A DNA stretch of 21,611 bases from positions 1 through 21,611 of the forward strand of contig CABRGB010000027.1 of the NCBI GenBank assembly GCA_902470345.1. Reading direction: 5' to 3'. The notes beneath the pieces were generated by a model, which was not told the DNA's origin, made no database searches, and saw only the letters and a program-made list of their open reading frames with translations. This DNA comes from an uncultured Collinsella sp. Its GTDB lineage: Bacteria; Actinomycetota; Coriobacteriia; Coriobacteriales; Coriobacteriaceae. A program made the translations under genes and the position numbers. This document shows positions 20,134 through 21,611 of the stretch, in pieces (position 1 is the first letter of the stretch; every line of letters starts with the position of its first letter).

Positions 20134-21611
20134 TTAGAACGTTCCGCCGCCGCCTCCGCCGACGCCGCCGCCTCCGCCGCCCGAGAAGCCACCGCCTCCG
20201 CCGCCGCTCGAGCTGTCGGAGCTCGACGCCAGCTCACGGATGCTCTCGTGATACACGTCATCGAACGAATCGAGCGGAGACTCGATACCGTAATGATGGT
20301 AGTACCACCAGTAGCAGGGATAATTGTCGTAGAAGCCGTCGGCCTCGCGTACCTCGGGCGGCACGGCCTCGGCCAGCTGTCGCAGCACTTCTTTCGAAAC
20401 GCCCAGGGCAACGCCCATCACCAGCAGCTTGTTCCACAGCACCAGATCGCCGGGGACGGCTTCCTTTAGACGCGTGAAGTCCTCGAGCCAATGCTTAAGT
20501 GCCTTGCAGCGAGCCGCCACCTCGGCGCCCTCCGGCGTAAAGCGGCGGAACGTAAGGCCCACGCCGATACCCACCAGCACAATCGGCACCGAGATAACCG
20601 CGGCGGTAATGTTCGCCTGTGCGCCATCGGTAAAGAAGATGGATCCCACGGGAACAAAGGCAACCAGGATACCAAGAACCAGGCAAAACACCATTGCAAC
20701 AATGCCGTCAGAGGCAACGTACTCGCTATCGGCCAGCTTGCCCTTAACGGTGTTCTGATAGTCCTCGAGCTTGTCGCCAACAGATGTGGTGCGCTCGCTA
20801 GCGTACTCCTCCAGCTCGCTAAACGTACGCGAACGGACTCCGTCCTTATCGGGCTTAACGCCGGCGAAGAAGACCTTGAGCACATCGCGATCGATGCCGT
20901 CCTTCTTGGCAGCCTTCCAGGCCTCGTCGGTCACTGTGATGCGATACGTCTGCTCCTCTTTTTCGCGACGGAGCAGACCCTTCTTCTTGGTCTCGGTCGC
21001 TTCTTCCAGCTTGACCACACGGTCGTCAGTGAGCTTCATGAGCGTGGCGATATATGCCTGATCGGGCACCTCGTTCCAGCTCATGAGGGCCGAAAGCACG
21101 GCGGGATGGTCGGCCGAAGGCACATCGCGGAAATATTCGTCCTGGAAAAGCGGCTTGGGCTTGCGCTTGCGCAGCTTGAGCATAACGATTGTGCCGGTAA
21201 AGGCCACCGCCGCAACAACACTTAGCACGGCAAGTGCATTGGCAATCATGCGAGCGTGAGCGCGGCGGGCGTTAGCTTCGTCGGCCCATTCCTTCTCTTC
21301 GCTCAGGATCGTTGACATGCGCTCTTCGCCCGAGGCGGCAAGCTGCGGCACCCAGTCGCTGGGGAAGGCGATGCGCGCCTCGGCGAATTCGCCCTGATGC
21401 ACGCAGGGAATGGCATAGGTGACCATGGGCTCGTCCTCATCGAGTGACACGTCGCCCGTCAGCGGACCGTGCCCCCACGCGCGGAAGTTATCGCCCTTGA
21501 CGGCCGCCGTCCCAGCAGCGGCATTTGCGAAGCGCACTTCCATCTCGACATCGTCGGAATCCGCAGACCAGCCGTCGCCCACGAACTTCCAGTAGAGCTC
21601 GGCGGTATCGG
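20134..21611 (-). CDS. DUF2207 membrane protein, 5' end outside window
   Basis: Predicted membrane protein of unknown function. The reading frame is open to the right edge, so the N-terminus, including any signal peptide, is missing; a GTG at 21582 is an internal valine. The visible part begins in the extracytoplasmic DUF2207 domain (ELYWKFVGDGW, later RAWGHGPLTGDV, then ARIAFPSDWVP). After it come a membrane segment (ANALAVLSVVAAVAFTGTIV), a cytoplasmic mixed-charge region of ~170 residues, and a membrane pair (GIVAMVFCLVLGILVAFVPV and a following ITAAVISVPIVLVGIGVG). A second soluble part leads to a Ser-rich and then Gly-run C-terminus ending in GGTF. A glycine-rich tail is common in this family, so it is not an artefact. 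At least 490 residues are present of a typical 550-650. Confidence 0.88.
   Translation of the reverse strand, partial: DTAELYWKFVGDGWSADSDDVEMEVRFANAAAGTAAVKGDNFRAWGHGPLTGDVSLDEDEPMVTYAIPCVHQGEFAEARIAFPSDWVPQLAASGEERMSTILSEEKEWADEANARRAHARMIANALAVLSVVAAVAFTGTIVMLKLRKRKPKPLFQDEYFRDVPSADHPAVLSALMSWNEVPDQAYIATLMKLTDDRVVKLEEATETKKKGLLRREKEEQTYRITVTDEAWKAAKKDGIDRDVLKVFFAGVKPDKDGVRSRTFSELEEYASERTTSVGDKLEDYQNTVKGKLADSEYVASDGIVAMVFCLVLGILVAFVPVGSIFFTDGAQANITAAVISVPIVLVGIGVGLTFRRFTPEGAEVAARCKALKHWLEDFTRLKEAVPGDLVLWNKLLVMGVALGVSKEVLRQLAEAVPPEVREADGFYDNYPCYWWYYHHYGIESPLDSFDDVYHESIRELASSSDSSSGGGGGGFSGGGGGGVGGGGGGTF

Noticed and set aside
20140..20230. Gly-repeat coding tract at the end of the DUF2207 gene as an assembly or frameshift artefact
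   Set aside because: Gly/Ser-rich C-termini are usual in DUF2207 proteins, the frame is continuous, and a stop codon plus terminator follow in place.
1..21611. CRISPR arrays, tRNA or rRNA genes, insertion sequences, prophage genes, toxin-antitoxin pairs
   Set aside because: No regularly spaced direct repeats, cloverleaf sequences, transposase or phage-like products were found on either strand by reading.

Overview
The window looks like ordinary chromosome of a high-GC, Gram-positive-type anaerobe. Gene content, codon use, strong AAGGAGG-type ribosome binding sites and a feel of roughly 60% GC fit a gut Coriobacteriia member, most like Collinsella. That assignment is by recall and style, not by a search. 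I see no phage, insertion sequence, CRISPR array, tRNA or rRNA. Seventeen protein genes are supported; the last is cut by the right edge.

Region 1 (1-5912) is carbohydrate use. A minus-strand operon runs 6-phospho-beta-glucosidase (GH1), then PTS IIC, IIB and IIA of the lactose/cellobiose family, ending in hairpin terminators at the left edge. Divergent from it is a GntR/UTRA repressor, followed by a type I mannose-6-phosphate isomerase. The PTS would import and phosphorylate a beta-glucoside such as cellobiose, the GH1 enzyme would split the phosphorylated sugar, and the repressor probably senses it. The 303-base gap between the divergent genes holds candidate promoters, three AAAAGTAA-type boxes and a long palindrome.

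Region 2 (5992-13027) is housekeeping and envelope. It holds pcrA (UvrD-type helicase) and uppP (undecaprenyl-diphosphatase, with an unusual acidic insert) on the minus strand, a universal stress protein on the plus strand, and a two-component system (OmpR-type regulator, then a short two-TM histidine kinase) on the minus strand.

Region 3 (13048-16633) is a compact amino-acid module. An ornithine cyclodeaminase/mu-crystallin family enzyme and a PLP aminotransferase are co-transcribed on the minus strand, divergent from a PucR-type regulator. Its substrate is unknown.

Region 4 (16652-21611) holds an uncharacterised protein, purH, a GNAT acetyltransferase and the 3' part of a DUF2207 membrane protein.

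The most interesting signal is not a gene. At least five intergenic gaps carry long imperfect palindromes that ordinary terminators do not explain: 3854-3939, 5992-6121, 9169-9235, 10963-11055 and 20010-20051. Two of them share a TAACCTG core at the inner edge of the arm. Three sit at convergent gene junctions next to a separate, conventional terminator. They look like dispersed REP/BIME- or MITE-like elements or structured RNA elements. A genome-wide repeat search would decide this.
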